Origin: Lachnospira pectinoschiza
GTDB taxonomy: Bacteria; Bacillota; Clostridia; Lachnospirales; Lachnospiraceae
Assembly (NCBI RefSeq): GCF_020564355.1
Contig: NZ_JAJCRR010000005.1
Span: 124,001-188,000 of the forward strand
Direction: 5' to 3'
DNA length: 64,000 nt
This document shows positions 36,380-45,887 of the stretch, piece by piece. Each line of letters opens with the position of its first letter. Within the stretch, counting starts at the first letter, position 1. The notes under the pieces are model-generated. The model did not search any database. It saw only the letters and a program-made list of their open reading frames with translations, and had not been told where the DNA came from. A program made the translations under genes and the position numbers.

Positions 36380-36892
36380 ATGGCAAGTTTAATTGATACA
36401 CTTATTGATGTACTTGGACAGGAAGATGCAGAGTATAAAAAACTGCTGGAGTTATCCAATAACAAGACAAAGGCAATTGTCGGTGCGGATATTGAGCGGT
36501 TACAGGATATTCTGGTTCAGGAACAGGCTCAGATTGATGCCATTAATAAACTGGAACAGCAGCGTATGGAAAATGTAGATGATATCTGCAATGTACTCAA
36601 TTTAAGAAGAACAGACATTAAATTAGAAGATATTTTAGAAGTGCTAAAGAAGCAGCCTAAAGAGCATGATGCACTTGAGGCAGTTAATGCACAGCTTAAA
36701 CAGACATTAAATGAGTTGATGAAAATCAACGAGAATAATAAATTACTGACAAAAGAATCACTGGATATGGTTGAGTTTGAACTTAACATTGCAAAAAATG
36801 CAGTGCTTACACCACAGACAGGAAACTACAGTAAAAACGCTTATGACGAGGAGAGAATCCAGACCGTCAGCGGCTTTGATGCAAGACAGTAA
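36380..36892 (+). CDS. flgN: Flagellar export chaperone FlgN
   Basis: 170-residue, almost wholly helical protein of the FlgN type, which binds the hook-junction proteins FlgK and FlgL before export; both are encoded next. The N-terminal IDTLIDVLGQEDAEYKKLLELS and the central coiled coil fit the family. The C-terminus ending TVSGFDARQ is also typical. Ribosome site AAGGAG lies just after the flgM stop. Confidence 0.85.
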   Translation: MASLIDTLIDVLGQEDAEYKKLLELSNNKTKAIVGADIERLQDILVQEQAQIDAINKLEQQRMENVDDICNVLNLRRTDIKLEDILEVLKKQPKEHDALEAVNAQLKQTLNELMKINENNKLLTKESLDMVEFELNIAKNAVLTPQTGNYSKNAYDEERIQTVSGFDARQ

Positions 36893-36982
36893 TATTTAAT
36901 TTTATACTTTATACAGGTTTTCCCACGGAGGGGAGGACGGCCGGCTTAAGGATAAGCAGATGAGGGCAGAAATGGAGAAACA

Positions 36983-38923
36983 ATGGCAAACGGAATGGGA
37001 AGTCTGTATATTGGCGTTTCCGGCCTGCACAGCGCGCAGACAGCTTTAAATACAACAGCACATAACCTCGCCAACATTAATACAGAGGGGTATACAAGAC
37101 AGCAGATTACGTTTGAAGATATGACGTATCTGACTGTTGGTACGAGAAGTAATACAATTGATAAATACGGACTCGGTGTTTCCGTCAGTGAAATCCGCAG
37201 AATCCGCGATACGTTTATCGACAGAGCGTATCGGACAGAGAACGGCAGACTGGGTTACTATGAAAGCAACTTAAAAGCCGTAGAAGAAGTAGAAGATCTT
37301 TTTGGTGAAATGCAGGGTGTTACCTATCAGGACTGCTTGAAAAATTTATATTCCGCAGTGAATGAATTAAGCAAGAATCCTGAAAGCACCGTTGCACGAT
37401 CCTCTTTAATTCAGTATACATCAGCATTTGTAAACAGATCCAATAAAATCTATGAGAGTTTAAAAGACTATCAGACAACGCTGAATACCGAAGTACAGAA
37501 TTCCGTAAACCGGATTAATGAACTGGGGCAGACCATTTTTGCATTAAACAAGCAGATTCAGGGAATTGAATCCGGTTCGGGCGAATATGCCAACGATTTA
37601 CGTGACCAGCGTGATAATGCACTCGATGAACTCAGTGGATATATTAAGATGTCTTATTATGAAGAAGCAAACGGACGTGTCATCGTCACATGCGAAGGCA
37701 TTCCGTTTGTCAATGAGAATAATGTGACAGAGATGTCCACAAGAACCATGGACAGTAATTCGCTGCTGATTCCAACCTGGCCTTCCTTTGAAAAGGATGT
37801 ATTTGACATTACACAGCCGATTTCAAATGGCAGTAAAAATGATATGGGTTCATTAAAAGGTGCAATTATTGCGCGGGGAAGTGTCAATGTCAAGGCTTCC
37901 GATGTACCGGTAAAGCCGGATGAGAGTGATTATGACCTGACAACGGCAGAAGGACAGGCAGCATACGATGCAGCCAATGCCGCATATCAGGAAAAGCAGG
38001 ATTATTACAATACATACATTGAACCGTCTGCTATTTTAAGTGCGATGGCAGGGCTGGATAAGCTGGTAAACGGGATTGTGGAGTCCATCAATGATGTTTT
38101 ATGTCCTGAAAAAGAAATTACGCTGGATGCACCGCTGACAGACAGTGAAGGCAATGAAATTGCCGCAGCGAAGTATACATATAAAGCATCATCCAATGCA
38201 GTTCTGTATACAAGACACGGACAGGCAGTACAGGGAACGGACAATGGTGACGGAACATACAGTTACACATCGGAGGAAGCCCTTTTTACAGATGAAACAC
38301 TGACACAGAAAGAACAGGTAGATTCTTATGTATATTCTGTTTTGGACATGGATAAGACAGATTATGGTATGGACGATGATAAGACCATCGGTGAGGAATT
38401 GATTTCCCGTACCAATACCAAGCGTTATATCGTGACAACCGATGCGAACGGTGGTACGATTTATGTCAGAAACAATCTGGATGTGAAGGGAAACCAGTCT
38501 TACTATACGATCGGCAGCCTTGAGATGAACAAGGAAGTTGCACAGAATGTCGGTAAGATTGCACTGACGACGAAACAGGGAAAAGAAGATTTTGATAAAG
38601 CACAGGAACTGGTGGATATGTGGGAGAACAAATTTGCTTCTTTAAATCCTGAGGTCTATGCAAAGTCAGATTTTAATACATATTATACAAATTTCATCAG
38701 TGAATACGCAACGATGGGTCGTGTGCTTGACAATTACGTGGGCAATCAGGAAACCATGGTAAACGGATATGATAACCAGCGTTTACAGTTGCAGGGTGTA
38801 TCTTCTGATGAAGAACTTGAAAAGATGATTAAGTTCCAGCAGGCATACAATGCAGCATCACGGTATATTAATGTTGTCAGCGATATGTTAGAAAGCTTAA
38901 TCGTTTCACTTGGAAATGCATAA
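36983..38923 (+). CDS. flgK: Flagellar hook-associated protein FlgK (copy 1, long form)
   Basis: Hook-filament junction protein, 646 residues. It begins with the FlgK pattern SLYIGVSGLHSAQTALNTTAHNLANINTEGYTRQQ and ends with MIKFQQAYNAASRYINVVSDMLESLI, the paired terminal helices of axial proteins. An enlarged variable middle (about 300-510) makes it longer than usual FlgK. A second flgK-like gene follows, so one may have a specialised role. The ribosome site is GGAG before the ATG. Confidence 0.9.
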   Translation: MANGMGSLYIGVSGLHSAQTALNTTAHNLANINTEGYTRQQITFEDMTYLTVGTRSNTIDKYGLGVSVSEIRRIRDTFIDRAYRTENGRLGYYESNLKAVEEVEDLFGEMQGVTYQDCLKNLYSAVNELSKNPESTVARSSLIQYTSAFVNRSNKIYESLKDYQTTLNTEVQNSVNRINELGQTIFALNKQIQGIESGSGEYANDLRDQRDNALDELSGYIKMSYYEEANGRVIVTCEGIPFVNENNVTEMSTRTMDSNSLLIPTWPSFEKDVFDITQPISNGSKNDMGSLKGAIIARGSVNVKASDVPVKPDESDYDLTTAEGQAAYDAANAAYQEKQDYYNTYIEPSAILSAMAGLDKLVNGIVESINDVLCPEKEITLDAPLTDSEGNEIAAAKYTYKASSNAVLYTRHGQAVQGTDNGDGTYSYTSEEALFTDETLTQKEQVDSYVYSVLDMDKTDYGMDDDKTIGEELISRTNTKRYIVTTDANGGTIYVRNNLDVKGNQSYYTIGSLEMNKEVAQNVGKIALTTKQGKEDFDKAQELVDMWENKFASLNPEVYAKSDFNTYYTNFISEYATMGRVLDNYVGNQETMVNGYDNQRLQLQGVSSDEELEKMIKFQQAYNAASRYINVVSDMLESLIVSLGNA

Positions 38924-38941
38924 AATGAAGTTTAAACAGTT

Positions 38942-38991
38942 ATCTGCACCGGGGCGAAAGCAGATGACCATGGCAGCGGATGCTGCCCGGT
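38942..38991 (+). other. Structured spacer between the two flgK genes
   Basis: Two adjacent hairpins: ATCTGC (38942-38947) with GCAGAT (38960-38965), and GGCAGC (38972-38977) with GCTGCC (38982-38987). The loop of the first begins ACCGG (38948-38952), which can pair with CCGGT at 38987-38991, so a pseudoknot is possible. It lies 30 bases before the second flgK. No T tract follows. I match it to no known riboswitch. Confidence 0.4.
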
Positions 38992-39019
38992 AATAAAACC
39001 GCCCGGAAATGAGGAAAAT

Positions 39020-40579
39020 ATGGCATCAACATTTTTTGGATTAACAATATCATACAGCGGTCTGCAGGCAGCATCCACATCGCTGAATGTTACGGGACAT
39101 AACGTATCCAATATTAATACAAAGGGATATTCAAAACAGCAGGCATCCACAGAAGCTGCACAGGCATTACGTACGTTCTCGACCTACGGTATGCTCGGTG
39201 CCGGTGTTAAAGTAACAGGTGTCAGCCAGCTGCGTGACAGCTATTACGATGAAAAATACCGTAACAATCAGGCAAATTATGGTGAATATGAAGCAAAAGA
39301 AAATTATATGGATCAGATTGAAGATTTCTTTGATGAATGGAATCTGAACGGTTACTGTAAGGAATATCAGAAGTTCTTTACATCGGTAGAAGAAGTTATT
39401 AAAGCACCGGGCGAGGCTTCGACAAAGAATCAGCTGATTAACAATGCAGCGAGCATGGCGCAGTATTTTAATACATTGTCTACGAATCTTAGAAAGATTC
39501 AGGAAGATGCAAATAACGAAATCAAGGATGCGGTAGAGCAGATTAATTCCTATGCACAAAACATCGCTTCTTTAAACAGACAGATTAATCAGATTGAAGC
39601 CAACTACGGCGATGCAAATGATTTAAGAGATAAGAGAAATGCGCTGATTGATGATCTGGCACAGATTGTCAATGTCAGCATCAATGAAGAAGACATCGGA
39701 AACGGTCTGACAGATTTCAGGGTATCCATTAACGGACAGACACTGGTTGCAGGATACGATTACAATAAGCTTTATACAGAAGCCAGAGCAGATAAGAGAA
39801 ATGCTTCCGATGCTGCCGCTTTATATGATGTAAAGTGGGAGAGCGGACAAAACTTCAATCTTTACAGCCCGTCTCTTGGCGGACAGATGAAGGCACTGGT
39901 AGATATCCGTGACGGCTGTAATGGTGAGTTTGAACAGTACAAAGTAGATGAGAACGGCGATTACATTCTGGATTCAGACGGTAACAAAGTATTGGAATCT
40001 GTATTAAGAAATGAACAGAATACAGATTTTAAGGGGATTCCGTATTACCAGTCCCAGTTAAACCAGTTCATTTCCACATTGTCGGAATCGGTTAATAACG
40101 TTTTAAAGAGTGGTCTGACATCAGACGGAACACAGCACGGCATTTCATTGTTTGTAACACAGACAAACACAGATACGATGACGGCTTTAAACATTACAGT
40201 CAACCCAGAACTGGTTAAAGATGCCGATAAGCTTGCAACAAGAAGTTCTGCGGCGACCGGACAGGCAGAAGCGGATATTATGGAACAGTTAAGAAAGCTT
40301 CAGAGCGAAAAGATTTTTGACGGTGGTACAGGCGCTTACTTCCTTGAAAGTATGGTCAGTGATATGTCCATTGATTCAAGCAATGCAACGAATATGTTAG
40401 ATAATTACAACAACCTGCGCACAACAATTCAGAATCAGCGCTTATCAATCATGGGTGTTGATACCGATGAAGAAGCGATGGATATGATGAAATTCCAGCA
40501 GGCATATAACTTAAATTCAAAGATGATGTCTGTCATGAACGAAATTTATGACAAGCTGATTAATGGAACAGGACTATAA
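39020..40579 (+). CDS. Flagellar hook-associated protein FlgK (copy 2)
   Basis: Second FlgK homologue, 519 residues, near the usual FlgK length. N-terminal GLTISYSGLQAASTSLNVTGHNVSNINTKGYSKQQ and C-terminal MDMMKFQQAYNLNSKMMSVMNEIYDKLIN show the axial-protein ends. It lacks the large middle expansion of copy 1. The two are divergent paralogues rather than a recent duplication, as only the terminal helices are clearly alike. Followed by flgL. Ribosome site GAGG lies just upstream of the ATG. Confidence 0.88.
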   Translation: MASTFFGLTISYSGLQAASTSLNVTGHNVSNINTKGYSKQQASTEAAQALRTFSTYGMLGAGVKVTGVSQLRDSYYDEKYRNNQANYGEYEAKENYMDQIEDFFDEWNLNGYCKEYQKFFTSVEEVIKAPGEASTKNQLINNAASMAQYFNTLSTNLRKIQEDANNEIKDAVEQINSYAQNIASLNRQINQIEANYGDANDLRDKRNALIDDLAQIVNVSINEEDIGNGLTDFRVSINGQTLVAGYDYNKLYTEARADKRNASDAAALYDVKWESGQNFNLYSPSLGGQMKALVDIRDGCNGEFEQYKVDENGDYILDSDGNKVLESVLRNEQNTDFKGIPYYQSQLNQFISTLSESVNNVLKSGLTSDGTQHGISLFVTQTNTDTMTALNITVNPELVKDADKLATRSSAATGQAEADIMEQLRKLQSEKIFDGGTGAYFLESMVSDMSIDSSNATNMLDNYNNLRTTIQNQRLSIMGVDTDEEAMDMMKFQQAYNLNSKMMSVMNEIYDKLINGTGL

Positions 40580-40617
40580 GTTTTAATGATTAGGTTTCAT
40601 TCCGGATTGGAGAAGAT

Positions 40618-42237
40618 ATGAGAATTACAAATCAGATGATGATTAACAGCAGTATGGCAAATATCCAGGTGAATAAAAAACAGGTTAATACACTGGATAC
40701 CCAGCTGTCTACACAAAAAAAGATTAATAAGCCGTCAGAAGACCCGATTATTGCCATTCGTGCGTTACGTCTTCGTGCCAGCTTAAATGAAGTAACACAG
40801 TATTTAAAGAAAAATATCCCAGATGCACAGCAGTGGCTTTCAACAACACAGGGCGCGCTGACACAGGGCGAATCTGTTATTAATAAGCTGTATGAATACT
40901 GCAATCAGGGTTCATCCGATTCTTATGCATCAGAACAGAGAAATACGATTGCAGAAAGCTTAAAGGCTTTAAAAAAGACTTTCTACGATGAAGGAAATGT
41001 AGATTACGCCGGACGTTACGTATTTACCGGTTATAAGACGGATACGACACTGACCTATCAGTCCGATGCACTGGCAGCTGAAGCAGATTATACGATTACA
41101 CAGAAGTTTGGCAGAGATGATATTTCAAGCAAGACCGTCTATACCAATGCGTACAGCAATGCAGATATTTTAAATCTCAATGTATCTTACGATACAGATG
41201 GCAATGCTGTGATGCCAAATGTGGAAAGTGTCTACAGACTGCGCCTTGGCTATTCAGATGTGAAAAACACCGGATATAGCTTAAGCTATAACAATACAGA
41301 TATCAGCTTTGCCGCAGATGGCACGGCAACCGTTACAACGTATCAGTTAGATGGCAATGGTAACAAGCAGCTGGACGCAGACGGCAACCCGATTACAACG
41401 ACAACAACGGTCAATCCGGATGCCAACGGACAGTACAGCATTACAGATTCTACCGGTACTGCACTGACATTTACAAATACAACGGATAAAAACTACATTC
41501 CGGGCGATAATGAAATTGCCTTTAATGCAACAACAGGTGAAGTGCTGATGGGTGAAAATGTTTATAAGCAGGTCTACACCTCTGACAGCTTTTCATTTAC
41601 GTATCAGAAGGATAACTTTGTTAAAGATGATTTGAATCCGACAATGTATTATGACTGTGTGGATAATACGACAGGAATCGTCTATGATAAAGTCAGGGAA
41701 GATGTAGAATACAACATCAACTATGCACAGAAGATTAAGATTAATACCGAAGCCAATGAGGCATTCGATATTAACCTTGGCAGAGATATTGATGACCTTG
41801 TAACATCCGTTCAGAATGTACTCGACTTAGAAAGCCAGATTTCACAGGTGGAAGGCATGTTAAAGGAAGCCCGGTATAGCGATGAGGACTCACAGAAAAA
41901 GTTAAATTCGATGCTGAATGGCTTGAATAAGCAGAAAACACTGGCAGAAGATGAGATGACCAAGGCGTTTGAAAGCGGCATTTCACAGATGCAGGGCTAT
42001 AAGCAGACGATTTCCCTTGCCAATGCAGACGTCGGTAACAGACTTACAAGACTGGAACTGACACAGGGAAGATTGAATGAACAGTTTACCAATGTCACAG
42101 AAAGCAAGTCTGCCAATGAAGACATTGATCTGGAAGATGTTGTTGTAAGCTATACATCAGCCCAGCTTGTATACAATGCATCGCTTCAGGCAGCCAGCAA
42201 GGTTGTACAGCAGACACTGTTAGATTTCTTAGGATAA
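40618..42237 (+). CDS. flgL: Flagellar hook-associated protein FlgL, enlarged
   Basis: Second hook-filament junction protein. 539 residues, well above the usual ~300. The N-terminus RITNQMMINSSMANIQVNKKQVNTLDTQLSTQKKINKPSEDP and the C-terminal ASLQAASKVVQQTLLDFL helix are typical. The extra length is a central, Thr/Asn/Gly-rich insert (about residues 140-370) with beta-strand-like repeats such as DGNGNKQLDADGNPI, probably an outward-facing domain like the D2/D3 domains of flagellins. GGAGAAG precedes the ATG. Confidence 0.88.
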   Translation: MRITNQMMINSSMANIQVNKKQVNTLDTQLSTQKKINKPSEDPIIAIRALRLRASLNEVTQYLKKNIPDAQQWLSTTQGALTQGESVINKLYEYCNQGSSDSYASEQRNTIAESLKALKKTFYDEGNVDYAGRYVFTGYKTDTTLTYQSDALAAEADYTITQKFGRDDISSKTVYTNAYSNADILNLNVSYDTDGNAVMPNVESVYRLRLGYSDVKNTGYSLSYNNTDISFAADGTATVTTYQLDGNGNKQLDADGNPITTTTTVNPDANGQYSITDSTGTALTFTNTTDKNYIPGDNEIAFNATTGEVLMGENVYKQVYTSDSFSFTYQKDNFVKDDLNPTMYYDCVDNTTGIVYDKVREDVEYNINYAQKIKINTEANEAFDINLGRDIDDLVTSVQNVLDLESQISQVEGMLKEARYSDEDSQKKLNSMLNGLNKQKTLAEDEMTKAFESGISQMQGYKQTISLANADVGNRLTRLELTQGRLNEQFTNVTESKSANEDIDLEDVVVSYTSAQLVYNASLQAASKVVQQTLLDFLG

Positions 42238-42253
42238 AAATAAAAGCAAAATA

Positions 42254-42289
42254 AAAGACTGCTTGTGAGAATGTGCGCAGGCAGTCTTT
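42254..42289 (+). terminator. Hairpin after flgL, partial terminator
   Basis: AAAGACTGCTTG (42254-42265) pairs with CAGGCAGTCTTT (42278-42289) over 12 positions with one T-G pair. There is no long T tract, so read-through into fliW-csrA is likely. Confidence 0.45.
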
Positions 42290-42306
42290 ATTAGAAGGAG
42301 CAGATT

Positions 42307-42774
42307 ATGCAGATTAATACAAAATGGTTTGGCACGGTGGAGATTGACGATGCCAAGATAATTACATTTAAAAAGGGACTGATTGGATTTGAGGATTGTA
42401 CCCGGTTTGCAATTGTATACGAAACCGATGAAGAGAAAGATAATCCGATTATGTGGCTGCAGTCATTAGATGAACAGGCACTGGCACTGCCGATTATTAA
42501 GCCGGAATACATTATTGACGATTATGCGCCGGTTGTGGAAGACGAATTGATTTACAGTCTGGGAGAAGACGTATCGGAAGAAGATTTAATCGTGTTTATA
42601 ACAATGACAGTACCGCCGGATATTACAAAGATGACCTGTAATTTAAAAGCGCCGATTATTGTGGATTCCAAAACAATGAACGCAGTTCAGGTAGCGGCAG
42701 CAAATGAAGATTACTTAGTACGCTTTCCGATTTATAATCTTTTAAAGGAAAGAAAAGAAAAGGCGGGTGAATAG
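42307..42774 (+). CDS. fliW: Flagellar assembly factor FliW
   Basis: 155-residue protein that binds flagellin and, when flagellin is low, sequesters CsrA. The N-terminal FGTVEIDDAKIITFKKGLIGFEDCTRFAIV and MWLQSLDEQALALPIIKP are the FliW signature. It ends two bases before the csrA start, a conserved pairing. With CsrA and the hag leader downstream it forms the homeostatic switch known from B. subtilis. Confidence 0.94.
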   Translation: MQINTKWFGTVEIDDAKIITFKKGLIGFEDCTRFAIVYETDEEKDNPIMWLQSLDEQALALPIIKPEYIIDDYAPVVEDELIYSLGEDVSEEDLIVFITMTVPPDITKMTCNLKAPIIVDSKTMNAVQVAAANEDYLVRFPIYNLLKERKEKAGE

Positions 42775-42776
42775 AA

Positions 42777-42992
42777 ATGCTGGCATTATCGAGGAAAAAA
42801 GACGAAGCTATTATTATCAACGATAATATTGAAATAAAGATTCTTGAAATCAAGGGCGACCAGATTAAAATCGGTATTTCTGCACCGAAATCTGTTCCGA
42901 TTTATCGAAAAGAAGTCTTTACACAGATTCAGGAAGCCAATAAAGAGGCGCTGGAATCCGTTGATATGGAAAAATTAAAAAAGTTATTCTAA
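42777..42992 (+). CDS. csrA: Carbon storage regulator CsrA
   Basis: 71-residue RNA-binding dimer that represses translation of flagellin mRNA by binding GGA motifs. The sequence MLALSRKKDEAIIINDNIEIKILEI and the block IKIGISAPKSVPIYRKEVF are typical, including the conserved N-terminal Leu/Arg and the KSVPIYRKE region that contacts RNA. It directly follows fliW. Likely targets in this window are the GGA hairpins in the flaG (43065-43086) and hag (46845-46880) leaders. Confidence 0.95.
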   Translation: MLALSRKKDEAIIINDNIEIKILEIKGDQIKIGISAPKSVPIYRKEVFTQIQEANKEALESVDMEKLKKLF

Positions 42993-43017
42993 AGATTCGG
43001 GTCAGAAAAACCGATAA
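42990..43017 (+). promoter_or_regulatory. Sigma-D type promoter of flaG-fliD-fliS
   Basis: TAAA (42990-42993), 16-base spacer, ACCGATAA (43010-43017). It begins inside the csrA stop codon region and precedes a leader of about 110 bases with two hairpins. Confidence 0.65.
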
Positions 43018-43037
43018 TACTAATAAGAAATGAGATG

Positions 43038-43086
43038 AACTGCGGTTAAAGTGCAGTTTAAAAACGGCGAAAAAGGATATTCGCCG
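43038..43086 (+). promoter_or_regulatory. flaG leader hairpins with a CsrA-type GGA loop
   Basis: Hairpin 1: AACTGC (43038-43043) with GCAGTT (43053-43058). Hairpin 2: CGGCGAA (43065-43071) with TTCGCCG (43080-43086), loop AAAGGATA, which contains ARGGAT, the core of the CsrA consensus, displayed in a loop as CsrA prefers. The flaG ribosome site GGAGG (43120-43124) would offer a second GGA. Confidence 0.5.
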
Positions 43087-43133
43087 GGGAACAAGGAAAC
43101 AAAGCATACGTTATCACACGGAGGTGGATAAAA

Positions 43134-43538
43134 GTGGGATTAGAATCAATTAACAAAGCATCGGCAGCAGCACAGAGTGTACAGACGGCAGCATCGGTAA
43201 CAACGAATGTTCAGGCAGCAGGCAGCAGTACACAGACAGCAGATTATACTGCGGCACAGACGACACAGGCAGTACAGCTTCCGTTTGGACAGGACAGTGC
43301 ATCTCCTGAAAGTCAGGAAAGCAAAGCAACGCTTGCAGACGTCAAAGACATCAGCAAAGTGCTAAACAGCAATACAGTTGCAGAGTTTGGTGTTTATGAA
43401 CCGATGAATCGAATCACCATTAAGATTAAAGACAAGGAAACGGGAGAAGTATTAAAAGAGATTCCTTCTGAAAAAATGCTTAAAATGTTCACAAAAGCCT
43501 GTGAACTGGCAGGACTTCTTGTCGATGAGAAAATGTAG
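43134..43538 (+). CDS. flaG: FlaG family protein
   Basis: 134-residue protein with a low-complexity Ala/Thr/Gln-rich N-terminal half and a conserved C-terminal FlaG domain (VAEFGVYEPMNRITIKIKDKETGEVLKEIPSEKMLKM). FlaG proteins influence filament length; mechanism unsettled. GTG start at 43134, nine bases after GGAGG (43120-43124). It sits directly before fliD, the usual order. Confidence 0.88.
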   Translation: MGLESINKASAAAQSVQTAASVTTNVQAAGSSTQTADYTAAQTTQAVQLPFGQDSASPESQESKATLADVKDISKVLNSNTVAEFGVYEPMNRITIKIKDKETGEVLKEIPSEKMLKMFTKACELAGLLVDEKM

Positions 43539-43586
43539 TAAATACGGATATAAAAACATAAGGACATATAGAAAGGGGTAGATAAT

Positions 43587-45860
43587 ATGCCAATTCGTTT
43601 ATCAGGTATGCAGTCCGGTCTGGATACGGAAGCGTTAGTATCTGCAATGGTATTAAGCTATCGGACTAAAAAAGAAGATTACGAGAAAGCACAGAAAAAG
43701 CTTTCATGGAAACAGGATAAGTGGAAGACTATCAACACAAAAATTACAAACTTTTATACAGGAACACTTTCAAGCAATCGACTGACAAGTGCATATAATT
43801 TAAAGAAAGCAACAATTAACAATTCATCATATGCAACGGTATCAGCTTCAACGTCTGCAGTCAGCGGTACGCAGACCTTAAAGGTAACACAGCTTGCTTC
43901 CACAGGTTATCTGACCGGTGGAAAAGTCAGCAGTAAATCCGGTGATAAGCTTACAGGAACCAATAAATTAAGTGAAGTAAGCGGTATGGAAGGTGTTGCT
44001 GACGGAGCAGGTATTACCGTTACCGCATCCGGAAAGACGACAACGATTACGATGAGTTCCGATATGACAATTGATCAGTTTGTCGGTAAGTTAAAGGATG
44101 CAGGATTAAATGCAAGTTTCGATGAGAATAACCAGCGTTTCTTTATCAGTGCCAAGAGTTCAGGTGCGGACAATGATTTCTCTATGACAGCAGCAAACAG
44201 TAACGGTAAGAGCGCTATGGAAGCATTAAAGATTCAGGCTTCTACGGTTGATACGGTTGCAAAGGATATTACAAAGTATCAGAATATTTTAAGCCAGTCT
44301 GATTATGTATCTGCAACGGCAAAGAGCAACTATGATTCCGCAATTGCATCCTATAATAAGTCGATTGCTTCTTTACAGGATGCCAATACACAGCAGAAAT
44401 ACCAGCAGGAATATTTGAATAAATTTATTGAACTGGCAGAATACACCGATGACGGCAATGGCAACTGGAATCCGAAGGATGCGGATACTTTAGCAGCAGC
44501 CAGAAAGTATCTGACAGATGCGGTATCTGATTTGAAGGCAAAACAGACTGCCGGTACAATCACAGATGATGAAAAGCTGCAGCTGGCAGCGGCACAGGCA
44601 GTTGTTTCGGTAGCCGGAAGTGATACAGCGGTTCTTAGCAGAACAAAAAATGAAAACGGTACTTATACAAGTGATATTGATGCAATGCTTGACAAGGCGG
44701 CTTCCACAATTAAGGAAAATGAAGCAAAGATTGCAGAGTTTTATACACAGGCAGGTGTTGACAGCACTGATGCAACACAGGTTGACAGCACAACCGGTAA
44801 GATACTCTTAGACTATGATACTGCAATTGCAGGAGGCAATTCACTGGCATCAAGCTATCAGGCGACGGCACAGGAACAGTATGATTATGCACAGAAGATG
44901 GTAGATGCTTATGCTGTTGTTACAAAGTATCAGAGCGACAGCACCAGTGTGACAGAAGCTGAATATCAGGCAGCACTTTCAACACTCGGCGTATCTACAA
45001 CGACAGATGCAACTTCTGCAGTTCGTATTGCCGGAAGCAATGCAAAGATTGAGTTAAATGGCGCAACCTTTGAAAATACAACCAATAACTTCTCTATCAA
45101 CGGTTTAACGATTCAGGCAACGGCGTTGACAGGAAATGAGGCAGTGACGATTACAACCGATACGGATGTAGACGGCATCTATGATACGATTAAGGATATG
45201 TTCTCAGAGTACAATGAATTGATTAAGACTTTAGAGGGAGCATATAATGCGGAAAGTTCAAAGGGATATGAGCCGCTGACGGATGACGAAAAAGATGCTA
45301 TGTCGGATGATGAAATTGAAAAGTGGGAAACGAAGATTAAGGATTCCCTGCTTCGTCGTGATTCAACATTGGACGGTATTATATCAACCATGAAGAATAC
45401 GATGCTTAGCAGCATTACAATTGACGGAAAATCCTATAATTTATCAAAGTTTGGTATTTCCACGGGCAGTTATTTTTCAACATCTACAGACGAAAAAGGT
45501 GTATACCACATTGACGGTGATGAAGATGACTCTACAACGAAGGGAAATTCTGATAAATTAAGGGCGGCAATTGCCAACGATTCAGAAGGTGTAATTAAGT
45601 ATTTTTCACAGCTTTCACAGAATTTGTACTCTGCGTTAGGTAAGAAGTTAAGAACTTCAAACAGCATGAGCAGTTATATGTCTGTTTACAATGACAAAGA
45701 AATGGCAACACAGTATTCAGAGTATACAAAGAAGATATCCGATCAGGAAGAAAAGATTTCTACATGGGAAGAAATTTACTACAAGAAGTTCTCACGTATG
45801 GAATCTGCACTGGCATCTTTAAATGCACAGTCCTCCTCTATTTCAGGATTGTTTGGCTAA
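43587..45860 (+). CDS. fliD: Flagellar filament cap protein FliD
   Basis: Cap protein that folds flagellin at the filament tip. 757 residues, clearly longer than the ~500 of B. subtilis. N-terminal RLSGMQSGLDTEALVSAMV and TINTKI-type helices, with ASVSGTQTLKVTQLA-like strand motif near residue 95, and a C-terminal coiled coil (KKISDQEEKISTWEEIYYKKFSRMESALASLNAQSSSISGLFG). The central expansion, rich in Asp, Thr and Ala with predicted helices, accounts for the length. The ribosome site AAAGGGG precedes the ATG. Confidence 0.92.
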   Translation: MPIRLSGMQSGLDTEALVSAMVLSYRTKKEDYEKAQKKLSWKQDKWKTINTKITNFYTGTLSSNRLTSAYNLKKATINNSSYATVSASTSAVSGTQTLKVTQLASTGYLTGGKVSSKSGDKLTGTNKLSEVSGMEGVADGAGITVTASGKTTTITMSSDMTIDQFVGKLKDAGLNASFDENNQRFFISAKSSGADNDFSMTAANSNGKSAMEALKIQASTVDTVAKDITKYQNILSQSDYVSATAKSNYDSAIASYNKSIASLQDANTQQKYQQEYLNKFIELAEYTDDGNGNWNPKDADTLAAARKYLTDAVSDLKAKQTAGTITDDEKLQLAAAQAVVSVAGSDTAVLSRTKNENGTYTSDIDAMLDKAASTIKENEAKIAEFYTQAGVDSTDATQVDSTTGKILLDYDTAIAGGNSLASSYQATAQEQYDYAQKMVDAYAVVTKYQSDSTSVTEAEYQAALSTLGVSTTTDATSAVRIAGSNAKIELNGATFENTTNNFSINGLTIQATALTGNEAVTITTDTDVDGIYDTIKDMFSEYNELIKTLEGAYNAESSKGYEPLTDDEKDAMSDDEIEKWETKIKDSLLRRDSTLDGIISTMKNTMLSSITIDGKSYNLSKFGISTGSYFSTSTDEKGVYHIDGDEDDSTTKGNSDKLRAAIANDSEGVIKYFSQLSQNLYSALGKKLRTSNSMSSYMSVYNDKEMATQYSEYTKKISDQEEKISTWEEIYYKKFSRMESALASLNAQSSSISGLFG

Positions 45861-45887
45861 GGATACAGGATGTAGGAGGAAGAAGAA

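Noticed and set aside
38942..38991. Cyclic-di-GMP riboswitch before the second flgK
   Set aside because: It has hairpins but lacks the conserved core of either cyclic-di-GMP class.
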